Both the position numbers and the translations under genes were made by a program. A DNA stretch of 64,000 nt from Larix kaempferi (taxonomy: Eukaryota; Streptophyta; Pinopsida; Pinales; Pinaceae), in the NCBI GenBank assembly GCA_027924585.1, contig BSBM01001719.1:9854001-9918000 (forward strand), in the 5' to 3' direction. The first letter of the stretch is position 1, and each line of letters begins with the position of its first letter. Under the pieces are notes generated by a model. That model saw nothing but the letters and a program-made list of their open reading frames with translations. It did not search any database and was not told where the DNA came from. Below, piece by piece: positions 22,308-32,836 of the stretch.

Positions 22308-23468
22308 TGTTGAAAAGTTACCTAGAAAGTGTTGCTCACCTTGTGTTGCCTTGGGGTGAACAAGAACACTTTAAATGGTGACCCCTCGTCATTATTAATT
22401 AATAAAGTAAGAAAGTACTTTATAATTTTAAAGTCACTGTATTAAAGTTAAGTCATGGTTTATCCTAAGTTCACATTTAATGAAAAGTCAAGTGCGTGAT
22501 TAATTAAAATGGGTGTTCACTTTATTAAATGACATGAAGTGCACTAAATGTCATTTATTAATTATTTATTGAGCATTTATTGTGAATCCTTCATCTAATC
22601 TAATCTAGACCATTAGATTGAAAAGACGAAATTGCCATGAACAAAAAGGACTTGCACAAGGTAACCTAAATTATTATTCACTTTTCAAGAGAGTTTTTGG
22701 AGAGGAGGAGAAGAGAGGAAGAGAAGTTGATTTTGAGGAGACAAACCCTAGCACAGAAATCGAGAAGGTGATGCTGGGCACAAATTCCAATAAAAGGTAC
22801 AGCAGCAAGTACAGCAATTAAAGGAGGTCGTACAGGCACAGATTTCGAGGAAGTCTGATCTGCATTTATTGCAGTCCGTACAGGTTAATTTCTGGCACAG
22901 AAATCGAGGTGGTCGTACAGCACAGAAATCGAGGAAGAATTTTGATAGGTTTGGCACGATTTTCAAGACAATCCGTACAACATTAATTTCTGACCGTACA
23001 TCACACAAATCGAGGAAGAATTCTGGGCATGAATTTCGAGGCATACAACAGCATTAATTACGCACACATGTGAGCCGTACTGTTGTTAGAAAGGGTTCAG
23101 ATTTAATGCTGTGTCTTGGGCATGCTTTTCGAGATGAAAAGCTAAGTACTGTTGTTCTATAGTGTAATTTGTTGAAGAAATAAAATATCTCTCTCTCAAT
23201 CAGGTTTTCCCTTCGGGGTTTTATCCTGGACCAATTTGGTCAAAAATATCTGTGTCTAAATTTTATATGTTGGCTGATTTAAATTTCTGAGCATGAGTTT
23301 ATTGGCTGAAAGTTAAAATTTTCTGAGTTGTTTATGTTGGAAAAAGAATCTCATGTGTTTCAGTTTAGTCATTTTTATGTTAAAAATGTGCATACTGGGG
23401 TTTGGGCATTAAACCATATGCAGAGAAGCTTTCAAACTTGAAACCGGGTTGGGGTTCCAAAACTTTCA
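22308..23468 (+). repeat. 5' LTR of element A
   Basis: 1161 bp, TG...CA. It begins TGTTGAAAAGTTACC and ends AAAACTTTCA just before the primer site. The 3' copy is 32831-33734 plus 39175-39457. The middle holds repeated CACAGAAATCGAGG and CGTACAG motifs (about 22750-23050). Confidence 0.9.
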
Positions 23469-23484
23469 TGGCATCAAAGCTGAG
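23469..23484 (+). other. Primer binding site of element A
   Basis: TGGCATCAAAGCTGAG directly after the LTR. It is a variant of the plant copia site TGGTATCAGAGC, which is complementary to the 3' end of initiator methionine tRNA. Confidence 0.75.
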
Positions 23485-23610
23485 TTAAAAATCAAAAATT
23501 TAAACACTCAGAAAATTTCAGATTTGAAGAAAAACAGGGATTTGTGAAAAATTCCAGATTTGTGAAAAACAGTTCTTGAACAGTTTGCTTGAGAAATACA
23601 GATTATAGTT

Positions 23611-23804
23611 ATGGTGTCTGGACTTAGAGTAAAGGACAGATTGGATGGGGCTACAAATTTTAGCCCATGGAAGGCTAGGATTATGTTGATACTTGAGGAC
23701 AATGAGCTATGGGATATAGTGAATAGTACAACAGCAAATCCTGTGACAATTCCTGTCGATGCTACTGATAAGGCAGCTTTTATGAAAAGAGACGTCGTAC
23801 AACT
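23611..23804 (+). pseudogene. gag: Element A gag, N-terminal fragment
   Basis: ATG at 23611. The reading VKDRLDGATNFSPWKARIML, then LEDNELWDIV, is the start of copia gag (DUF4219/UBN2-type nucleocapsid precursor). The frame runs to KRDVVQ and is then lost at the X insertion. About twenty codons expected before the next gag piece are missing, so the junction is not a clean insertion. Confidence 0.85.
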
Positions 23805-25246
23805 TGTTGTCACCTATTTTGTACAAATAGTTGAACTTTCGATGAGCCGCCAATTTATTAAACATGATTCATGTTCATCATCCGCATTCAGAAGTTCAGA
23901 AGTCAATTTCAGGGCAATTTTGCCCCATTTGTAATAACCGAATGTTCATACCCCCATGGAGAATTTGTAAAAAGTTGGTCTAAACGGGGTCCTTTTATAA
24001 AAGACTCGGCTATTCGTAGGTTTAGCCATTTGGGGGATACTCTAGAGTGTTTTTTCCTTAGGAATTATGCGCTACTCATCAGTGACGTATAATCCCCGAG
24101 TTTTTCACTCAAACCTCCAAAGCTGGAGTATTTCCCATGATGGTCAAAACCTAAGGTGGTTATTAGAGTCTTGTGTCTAGGATTTTTTACGTGTTATCCA
24201 TCTCGATTGAGTAGTATGAACATGCACTAGGTCCCCTAGGAGTTTCGTTCCATTCCGACAAAAATAATTTTTTCATAAATTAGACCATTTTTTAATGGTT
24301 TAATTAAAAAATTTCAAAAAGTGATTAAAGCCTCATCCGGAGGCGGATTTGGGCGTGGGGAGGCTCGTTTTGACGCTCAAAGCGTCCTCTTTACCCTAAC
24401 ACCCTTGTTTGTCAGTTTCCGGGCAATTACGTCACCCCAGGAGCAGTTTTCACTAAAAATGCATCATTTTAGCATTTAATTGCCAGAAAATGACAAAATG
24501 CATATGAGGACAAAAATCAAATAAGTCAAATTTGATTAGAAAATTAATTTTTAAAGGTTGAATATGGATGGCATAAGGTGTACGACTACCTTGGAAGAGA
24601 AAAGCATGTGTTATAAAAAGTCAAAATAAAAAAATGGAATTAGAATGAGGGTGTACGGTTTTGGCTCACGTGTTAGCATGTATGGCATGGCACATCACTT
24701 ATATGGTGAGCTACCATTTCAAATGATAAAGAGCATGTTATATAAAAAATAAAAAATAAAAAAAGGCCTTGATATACGAATCCATTAAGATGAAGATGAC
24801 GTGAGCAACTAATGCATGGGCCATCCCTCACGTGGAATTTCTTCACGCATGGTCTCACGATTTAGTGAGTTGACAAGTGATTAATGGATTGGTGTGAGTT
24901 GCATTAAATAGCATGGTAGGTGCCCTCCTTGGATTATGCAATCAACAAAGCTTGGCTTCGCTTGGAATTCGAGCTATCCCTACATTAGCTCCAACGCTAT
25001 CTCATGCTACCTTTCACGTATCTCCTTCATCCTCACGTCAATCCTTGGTGGGGGCTTGCGAATGGTTTGATGGAGTTTCCAATAGAGGAGTGTGGGTGCC
25101 TTGCCAAGGTGGAGGCCACCTCCCCACTCACACCTACTACAACCCAATGTAATCTATTGGATCTCAACTCCAAGCCATGATTCGATCGGGAGTTTGGCTC
25201 TCCTTGGTGCCAATTCGTTTTTAGGTTTTGGGTCTTAGTTTTTTGC

Positions 25247-25253
25247 TATAAAG
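25247..25253 (+). promoter_or_regulatory. TATA box of X copy 3
   Basis: TATAAAG in GCTATAAAGAGAGG, 83 bp upstream of an AATAAA signal (25330-25335), which is followed by a T/G-rich stretch. The tight spacing is that of a retrotransposon R region. X copy 2 keeps the AATAAA (7908-7913) and flanking homology. Confidence 0.5.
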
Positions 25254-27093
25254 AGAGGCCATTTTGGCTCTCTTCTCATGGAGTTTTTGGCATAGAAACT
25301 CTGGTGGATTTTGTAAGCTTCTTGTTGTTAATAAAATTATTGAGACTTTGGAGGTCATTTGATGGGCTTTTGGCATTGTGTGTTCATCCTACATGAAGTA
25401 ATATCTCTTTCACCCTACCCTTGTATTGCAAATTTGATTATTGTGCTTATTGAAGACTAACAATCTAGTACTTAGGCTCTTATCTATTTGCATTGAGTGT
25501 TTGTGTCTTCAGGGATTTCATCTATTAGGAGCTCTTGGCATCTAATACCTTCACCATTCAAGTGTTCCATTGGCTTTAATATTTTGTTTGCAGGGTTGCA
25601 AGCTACTCCAGATCTTCCTTGTCTCCTCCAACAAATCATTCTAAAAACTCAATCATTGGTTACTGGTTACTCGATCTACTCATCTCCAAACAGTGGAAAT
25701 CCAAAGTTCTACTAATCTCCAGGTTTGAGATCGTTGTTTGAAGTTTGCATTTGTTTTGTGGCTTTCTTCAAACGTTTGTCCTTCTCATTTTTTTTGTTCC
25801 TCTCTCCATTCGCTGCTCCTTCAATGATTTTTCAGTGCCCTTCTCGCTGCTGTCCATTGTCCACTGCCATCTTTTTGCCTTCATTTTTCTGTCATCCTCC
25901 CTCACTAGCTCGCTGCTCTCTCTTCTAACTGTTCGCTGCCCTATTTCCCCATCATTTTCACACCCTTTTCTCACTATTTACAGCTGCCCTTCTTCATCAT
26001 CTGCTACCCATTACCAGCACTCTTTTCCTACTTTTTTGTGTGCATTTTGCAGCTGCCTTTGTCCTCCATTGGCAGCCTCTTTCCCTCACTTCTCTGGCTG
26101 CCCATTATCCCTGTGTGTTGGCTGTCCCATCATTGTCATTACAGCCCTCTCTTACTGCTGTTCTCCCTCCTCATTGGCTGCCCCATCCTCTTACCTTTTG
26201 GACTGTCCCATTCTCCATTTGTTGGCAGCCGCTTCTTCTCGTCCATTCACACACAAAGGAAAACAAAAAACAACATAAAACTTTGTCAAATATTTGTATT
26301 AGTTAGTGGCAATAAAGTGTGCAAATTGGTTGGAGTTAGTTTCATTGCATATCATTGAAAGTTAGTAGTTAGTTTTAAAATTTCTTTTAAAAAGTTAAAT
26401 TTTAGATCTCATATTTCGCATAGTTAGGTTCTAATCTATATTGGCATCTAGTTTTTTGCTTAGTTACATTTGCACTTTACCCTCATCAAAAAAGATAAAG
26501 TGTAGGCTTGGTTAGTCATCTAGTTTGATTCATTGTTAGATTCATTTTTGTTTTAGTAGTTAAATCTCAGTTTTTGTTTGTCATTAAGGTCAAAATTCTC
26601 TCATAGTTTAGATTTTTTTTTAAGTTTTGTTCATTAGGGCCTAGTTTCATACTTTGAAAAATAATGTAGGCATCTTGAGTATCACATCTTGCATTTTCGT
26701 TTGTAGATCTTAGTTGTATTCAGTCTTTTCATTTCACAAAGCTTAGATCAAATTTTATTTTTAAGAATGGTTTTATTTTCATGCTAATGCTAATGGGTGC
26801 ATGAGCTTTTTGACTTTTGGATTGTTACAAGTTGTGAGAAGGGAACAAGTTATTTAGAAAGGAAGCAAGAACAAAGTTTTGAACTAAACCATTTGGAGAT
26901 AACCCAAAGTGAAGTTTTGAACCAAAAAAGAGCGAAGACCAAACGATGATGATGTTAACCAAAAAGATCTAGAGTTTTCAATCTCCTTTTTGTAAAAGAA
27001 GTCATAAGACTCTTTGTTTCAAGTACTTCCCATTTTCAGTTTCTCATTTTGGTTGAAATTCCTCAATATTTGTAACCTGTTTAATAAAAAGTT

Positions 27094-27934
27094 AAGTGGA
27101 GAAGTCCTCCACTTTTGGGTTTTCTTCCCCATTTGGGGAAGAGTGTTGTGGTTGGTTAGCTTAGATCTTTTCATTTCACTGTTTAGATTAACCTTTTATT
27201 TCATTTGCTATACTTCTCTTCCAAGTTTTGACCGGGGGTAGTATCCTTGGGATTTCATCCCAAGGGCAGGACCACATAGCTTTGTGGTTACTCCTCCTTC
27301 CCCGTTAGTTGCCTTGGTTGAAATCTCAACTAGCTGGGGAGTTCTCAAGTGCTAGCGGTTCTTAGAGGTCGACCTTGTTCGGAGGTTGATCCCACCATCA
27401 GCGTAGATCTATTTGGTAGAACACTAAGTAAAGTTTCAATTCCATTTCGCAAGTAGCATGCTAGTTGTCTTTATATTTTTGAGCTATCACATGATTTAAT
27501 TCTGCAAAGGTTCGTAATTGTTTCCACAACTATTTCCTTTTTTCAATAAAATAAACAAAGCCTCTTGAACTTGGCCAAATCCAAGTCAAGAGCACTCTCT
27601 ATCGGAGAGTTGAACTTTCCCAAGTCAAGTGCATTATAGATTTGCACTTTCCCCCCTGCATTAGGCATATTAGAGTAGAAAGTCTCTTGAACTGTGGTCT
27701 TAAGACTAAGTCAAGAGCGCTCTCTATCGGAGAGTTGAACAAGTGCTCTTAACAAATAAAATACTTCAATTCACATTCCCCCTAATTAATTTACTTTGGT
27801 CGTTTGTCCAACACCCGTATGCTCTGCCAACCGGAAACGGTTGGACTAGTACTCAGAAAGGTGAAGGACTTGCTAAACTTATAAGTGATAACATAATTAA
27901 AACTTTCACCCCCATAACCAACGAACCGGCGTTG
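27094..27934 (+). other. Hairpin-rich structured region of X copy 3
   Basis: Series matching copy 1: AAGTGGAGAA/TCCTCCACTT (27094-27114, one mismatch); CTTCCCC/GGGGAAG (27124-27141, perfect); CCTTGGGAT/ATCCCAAGG (27245-27265, perfect 9-bp stem, TTC loop); ACCACA/TGTGGT (27271-27288); CTCTC/GAGAG twice (27595-27609, 27720-27734); CCAACCG/CGGTTGG around a GAAA loop (27827-27844); CAACG/CGTTG (27919-27934). In copy 1 the GAAA-loop stem closes with T-A instead of G-C, so pairing is maintained by a double change. Confidence 0.55.
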
Positions 27935-28672
27935 TTCAAAAGGTATTCAAAGTGGTTCTCAGGGGAGGCGCCGGGTTGCCCATTCTGTGACACAGTGGCT
28001 GGTTAGCATTGCGCGCCTCGCTGTGATCCAGACAGGTCCGTCATGTCTCTTTAAAGGAGCCGCTTAGAATGTCTTTTCTGGACATTCTTTTGATATCCTT
28101 GGTTTTAGCCTAATAATCAAGACCATTAAAATATTCAATTTACCAAGATAATTTTCAAAACGATCTCACAAACAGTATTCTTTCAAGACCCACACATTCA
28201 GCATCACAATCATCTTTTCTGTGACTCCATAAGGCACTGGTATTTACATTTTATATCTTAATCAGGACCATTTGTCCTTGTGCTAATTTTCATGTTGTGA
28301 ATGCTTTATTTGATCATAAGTCTTGAGGTATACTGTTAGTCTTGTTATTTCATTTTAGCAACGTGGATTGATTTGTTATCTTGTGCTTATCTCATCTTTT
28401 AAATTGGTCTCATCATAATAAACTCTTAAACAACACCCATCCGCATCATTTCACCAAAAACACTTAAAACACATTGAGCCGTAGACAACTCTTTGTAGGG
28501 ACTACCCCCTTGGCTTCGTTAGGAGTTAGCCTAAACGGAGGAGCTGGGATTCAGGTGACAGTACCTAGCTCATTGCTTGCCCCCAAGGCCACACCTCTCC
28601 CCACTTCCAGTGAGGGAGACAGCGTTCGAAAGATTTCTGCTGCTGGTGTGCAGTTTGGCGGACAACACGACT

Positions 28673-28823
28673 CATCCCAGTTATGGTCTACACTGTAATA
28701 AAATGCATCTGCAAACTTGCTAAAGTCCTATCTCAGCTTTTTAGCAATCCATATAACGGTTAACCCCAAGTATGGGCTGCCGCATTTTATCACTATAGAG
28801 CCACATTTTACTTATCCCACACA
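28673..28823. other. Unassigned 150 bp between X copy 3 and gag
   Basis: After the CGACT duplication the sequence is neither X nor recognisable gag in any frame. Recognisable gag resumes around 28824 with ISAKAHAFQMW. It may be a small further insertion accompanied by loss of about twenty gag codons. Confidence 0.4.
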
Positions 28824-29431
28824 TATCAGCAAAGGCACATGCCTTTCAGATGTGGACAGCTTTGACCAACCTTTACCAAAGTTCAAATGAGAATAGGAAA
28901 ATGGTGTTGAGGGAGAAGTTGAAAGATGTACACATGAGTAAAGGAGAGGGCATGGCTTCCTACCTTACCAGGATTACACAGGTGAGGGATGAGCTTGCAG
29001 CTGTTGGGGAGGTTATACAAGGAACTGAGATGGTGCGCACAACCTTAAATGGCGTGACTCAACAGTGGGGTGTGTTTGTGCAGATTATTGTTGGTCGAGA
29101 GAACATGCCTACATGGGATAGTCTTTGGGATGATTTCATACAGGAGGAGACATGTAGAGGATACCTACAGAGCAGCTTGTCACATCACAGGGATGATGAG
29201 GACAATGTGGCATTGGCAGCAAAGCGAAAAAATAAGAAGTTCAAGAAGGTTCCCAAGGGTGGGGCCAAACAACATACAGGTGAGCAGAAGAAAGACTTGA
29301 GTAAAGTCAAGTATTTCGCGTGTCAGAAGTTTGGACACTATGTTGGACAGTGTTTGAACAACAAGAAGAAAGGGCAGCAGACAACAGCTACAACAGACAT
29401 GGATGATTTTGCCTCACGGTTTGAGGGATAG
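28824..29431 (+). pseudogene. gag: Element A gag, C-terminal fragment
   Basis: Resumes with ISAKAHAFQMWTALTNLYQS and runs through the UBN2-type region (KMVLREKLKDVHMSKGEGMA, then SYLTRITQVRDELA) to a CCHC zinc knuckle. The knuckle reads YFACQKFGHYVGQC, so the first Cys is replaced by Tyr. A basic tail rich in Lys follows and the frame stops at 29431. In copia elements the frame would continue into protease. Confidence 0.9.
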
Positions 29432-29494
29432 TTATCTCTCTATGCTGGATGTACTGAGAGGACATCTTTCACCAGCAATGATATGTAGAGTGAC

Positions 29495-30202
29495 ATGGAG
29501 GATCAAGTTCAGTGTTCATTATTAGTTGGCCAGTCTTCAAGTGCTACCGCTACTATTTCCACTTGGTACATTAATAGTGGGGCTTCAAGCCATATGGCAG
29601 GTGTTCGATATGTGTTCACCAAGATGACTGAGACGGGGTTGAGTCTTGAGGTAGTATTGGGTGATGACACAATTGTGAGAGCAGTTGGGCGAGGGACTAT
29701 CACCTTTCAGAGGGAGTCTATGCAGTCCATGATTTTGAGGGATGTTCTTTATGTCCCTAGGATGAAAAAGAATCTTGTTTCAGTTTCCACGATTGAGGAC
29801 AGGGGATTTGGAGTATGTGTTCTAGATGGGAAAGTTTATATCTTTCCCAGAGCAGCAGAACCATCTACTTTATGTGCCATTGGAGTGAGATGTGGGAAAC
29901 TGTACAAGCTTCTCTTCCAGCCTCACCATGCATTAGCCCATACTAGCAGTTGCATCAAGATGTGTGAGTTGTGGCACAGGAGGATGGGCCACCTTCATCA
30001 TTCAGCTTTGAGGTTGTTGAGGGAGATGTCTACAGGTTTACCTCAGTTCAGCACAGAGCAGGGTGGTGTATGCAAAGGGTGTGCTTTGGGAAAGTACACC
30101 AAGACTGCTTTTTCGAGCAGTGACACCAAATCAGGTGGGATACTAGATTTGATTCATTCAGATTTATGTGGACCTGTCTTCCGCCTCATTGACAGGTTTT
30201 GA
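29495..30202 (+). pseudogene. pol: Element A protease and integrase zinc domain
   Basis: Contains the retropepsin core as WYINSGASSHMAG; the family has DSGAS, so the catalytic Asp is Asn here. Next come GRGTITFQ and the conserved VLYVPRMKKNLVSVSTIED. The gag-pre-integrase HHCC zinc module follows (LWHRRMGHLHH ... CKGCALGKY), then the first catalytic Asp of integrase in LIHSDLCGP. The frame shifts after GP, where two bases appear to be missing. Confidence 0.88.
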
Positions 30203-30860
30203 GTACTGCATTAGTTTCATTGATGACCACTCCAAGAAGACTTGGATCTACTTTCTGAGAAGTAAACTTGCAGAGGTTCCAAAAGTTCAAAGCTCTTGTA
30301 AAGAACCAAACAGGGAGGAAGATTCAGGCACTCAGGTCAGAAGATGGGGGTGAGTATACCTCCAAGGAGTTTGATGAGTTTTGCAGACTGGAGGGCATCA
30401 GGAAGGAGTTGCAGTAAGGCAGAACCAAGCCATAGTAGGAGCAGCTAGAGCCATGCTACATGATCAGAATCTTCCTTTCTTTCTATGGGCTGAGGCCTGT
30501 AGTATTGTTGTTTATGTTCAGAACAGGAGTCCACACTGAGCATTGGGGTGCAAAACTCCTCAGGAGATGTTCACCGGGAAGAGACCTGAGATATGTCACT
30601 TCCGCATATTTGGATGCCTTACATACTCTCATGTCCCTTCTAAGAAGAGGGCAAAGTTAGAGCCTACAGCGGAGAAAGGCATCTTTGTTGGTTATGACGA
30701 GACTCCTAAGGCTTTTCGCTTATACCTTCCTGCACAGAGGAAAGTTGTGGTGAGGAGGGAGGTGAGATTTGAAGAGGAGAAAGCCTTCAGGAAGTCTTAT
30801 GATTCAAAGATGGAGGAGCAGCAGGTTGTATCACCACAGGTGACAATATCACAGAGTTAG
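30168..30860 (+). pseudogene. pol: Element A integrase core and C-terminus
   Basis: Overlaps the previous frame by the frameshift. It reads SSASLTGFEYCISFIDDHSK, KTWIYFLRSK, then breaks. The second-Asp region is SEDGGEY instead of SDNGGEY. The Glu-containing block is shortened and reads GVAVRQNQAIVG, so the catalytic Glu is lost. The C-terminal part (CKTPQEMFTGKRPEICHFRI, FGCLTYSHVP, KGIFVGYDETPKAFRLY) is well preserved and ends at a stop near 30858. Confidence 0.85.
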
Positions 30861-31103
30861 AGTACAAGGTCACAGGTTTCAGGAGTGACTGGGTCACAGG
30901 TTACAGGTTCATCAGGTTCAGGGACTCAATCTACAAGGACTTCTGGTACAGGGACAGGTTCATCAGGTTCAAGGACTCGGTCTACAGGGACTTTTGGTTC
31001 AGGGACAGGTTCATAGGTTTCACCTTCATGTGATTCGGGTGGTATACGTTCAAGATCACCAGGTACAGGATCTCAGGCCACAGATACTTCTTCAGGGAGA
31101 CAA
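30861..31103 (+). repeat. Ser/Thr/Gly-rich linker with short direct repeats
   Basis: Between the integrase and RT frames. The DNA repeats TTCAGGGACAGGTTCATCAGG-like units (near 30908, 30953 and 31000). Element D has an equivalent SGVTDSQVTGSTGTGAE-type linker, so this is a divergent pol linker, not an insertion. Confidence 0.55.
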
Positions 31104-32107
31104 TTGTCAAATGAGGAGGTTCAGAAGGAGGGCCTACCACAGGAAGCTACTTCCAGGAAATGTAAGCCAAGTTGGCTTAAGGATCTTGCGAAGGAAGCTG
31201 AGGAGTCGGTGGGACCATCCAAGAGGGAGGTCAGAGAGAGCAGGGCACCAGAGAGATTTTCCAGTTATATGGCGATGGTGACTAGCTTGAGTGAGTCCGA
31301 GCCTACTACATATGAGGAGGCTACCCCACATCAGGTTTGGAGAGATGCCATGATGGAAGAGTACAATTCCATCATGAAGAACGGAGTGTGGGAGATTGTT
31401 CCAAGACCGGAGGGGAAGTCAGCGGTGACTTCCAAGTGGCTCTATAAAATCAAGCATGCTGCGGATGGTAGCATCGAGAAGTACAAAGCTCGATTTGTGG
31501 CACGAGGGTTCTCACGGGTAGAGGGAGTTGATTACTATAAGACCTTTGCACCAGTTGCTAGATTTTCTTCGATCAAAGCAATGATCTCCACTGTTGCAGA
31601 GATGGTTTGGAGGATTCATCAAATGGATGTGAAAACCGCTTTTCTGAACGGTTTTCTACAGGAGGAGGTATATCTAGAGCAGCCTCAAGGCTTTGAGATT
31701 CACGGGAGAGATTCACATGTGTGCAGGCTGAAAAAGGCCTTGTATGGTCTAAACCAAGCCCCTCGGGCTTGGTATTCCAGGATTGATTTCTATTTGCTTT
31801 CGATTGGGTTTCAGAAGAGAGAAGCGGACCCCAACCTATATACTTCATTGTGGTTGGCAGTGTTCTGCTTATTCTTCTGCTATATGTCGATGATTTGTTC
31901 ATTACTAGAGGAGAGCACCTGATTGAAGAATGTAAGAAATATCTTGCTTCAAAGTTTGAGATGATTGACCTTGGGCCAATGCATTACTATTTGGGGATGG
32001 AGGATGGACATGTTTTCCTGGGGCAAGGAAAATATGTTGCAGATGTTCTGAAGAGATTTCGGATGGAGGAGTGCAGACCCATTTCCACACCCATGATCAC
32101 CAACTAG
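31104..32107 (+). pseudogene. pol: Element A reverse transcriptase
   Basis: Copia RT (RVT_2) in two frames. 31104-31850 includes VWRDAMMEEYNSIMKNGVWE, SKWLYKIKHAADGSIEKYKA, RFVARGFS, HQMDVKTAFLNG (first catalytic Asp) and LKKALYGLNQAPRAWY. A two-base insertion near 31840 shifts the frame. The second frame continues with LLLYVDDLFITR (catalytic YVDD intact), FEMIDLGPMHYYLGME and ISTPM. It stops at a TAG at about 32105, where the family has Trp. Confidence 0.92.
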
Positions 32108-32836
32108 ATGAAGCTTCATGCTTCTGAGGGAGAGTTGGTGGATCCTACATTATATCGTCAGCTTATTGGTTCGTTGATGTATCTGGTTAACATCAGACCA
32201 GATTTGAGTTTTGCGGTAAACACTCTTAGTCAGTTCATGGTGGAGCCCAGGGGAGTGCATTGGACTGCCGCAAAACACGTCTTGAGATATCTTACAAGTA
32301 CAATAGATTATGGTTTGGACTACAAGAGATCTGATGGAGTGGAATTGGTTGGCTTCACGGCTTCAGATTGAGTAGGTTGTGTTTCGGACCGGAAGAGCCC
32401 TTCTAGTTGTTGCTTCAATTTGGGCGCGGCAGTTGTGTCATGGTTCAGTCGAAAGCAAAAGTCCGTTGCATTGAGTTCTGCAGAGGCTGAGTACATGGCA
32501 GCCAGTCAAACTAGTTGCGAGGCATTGTGGCTTCGCAAGTTGATGGTAGACTTATTTGGTCATGAGCCGAGACCTACGGTTATACATTGTGATAATCAGA
32601 GTTGCATCAGGCTCTCTAAGAATCCGGTATTTCATGACAAGTCAAAGCATATCGAGATCAGATATCACTTTATCAGAGATTATGTTCAGAGAGGAGCTAT
32701 ATAGTTGCAGTATGTTTCTACTGATGAGCAGGTGGCTAACATTCTCACGAAGTCTTTGGGTAGAGGGAAGCATATCTATTTCAGAGACAAGTTGGGAGTT
32801 GTGAAGAACACCTTCCTCGGTAAGAGGGAGTGTTGA
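32108..32836 (+). pseudogene. pol: Element A RNase H and pol C-terminus
   Basis: Continues the RT frame with YRQLIGSLMYLVNIRPDLSF and the connection to RNase H. In-frame stops lie at 32369 (Trp position of SDWAG) and 32701. The RNase H motifs SSAEAEYMAAS, HCDNQSCI and HDKSKHIEIRYHFIRD are present. The last residues ..KREC and the TGA stop are encoded by the polypurine tract and the first six bases of the 3' LTR. Confidence 0.9.
32819..32830 (+). other. Polypurine tract of element A
   Basis: GGTAAGAGGGAG immediately before the 3' LTR start (TGTTGAAAAG). It doubles as codons for the pol C-terminus. Confidence 0.8.

Larger units (their letters stand above)
23805..28667 (+). mobile_element. Giant solo LTR, family X copy 3, inside A gag
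   Basis: 4863 bp from TGTTGTCACC to GGCGGACAACA. Flanks CAACT (23800-23804) and CGACT (28668-28672) differ by one CpG-type transition, as expected of an aged target duplication. A TATA box (25247-25253) and AATAAA (25330-25335) place U3/R near 25.3 kb, leaving over 3 kb downstream within the LTR. No second LTR, PBS or PPT exists, so it is a solo LTR. The 177-codon ORF at 25745-26278 is a pyrimidine-tract artefact rich in Ser/Leu/Phe/Cys. Confidence 0.75.

Noticed and set aside
25745-26278. 177-codon plus-strand ORF in X copy 3
   Set aside because: Pyrimidine-rich tract giving Ser/Leu/Phe/Cys/Pro in every frame. Overlapping ORFs in the other frames look the same, and X copies 1 and 2 do not preserve it.
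23805-28667. Endogenous pararetrovirus
   Set aside because: No movement protein, coat, protease or RT motif. The TG...CA ends and target duplication indicate an LTR.
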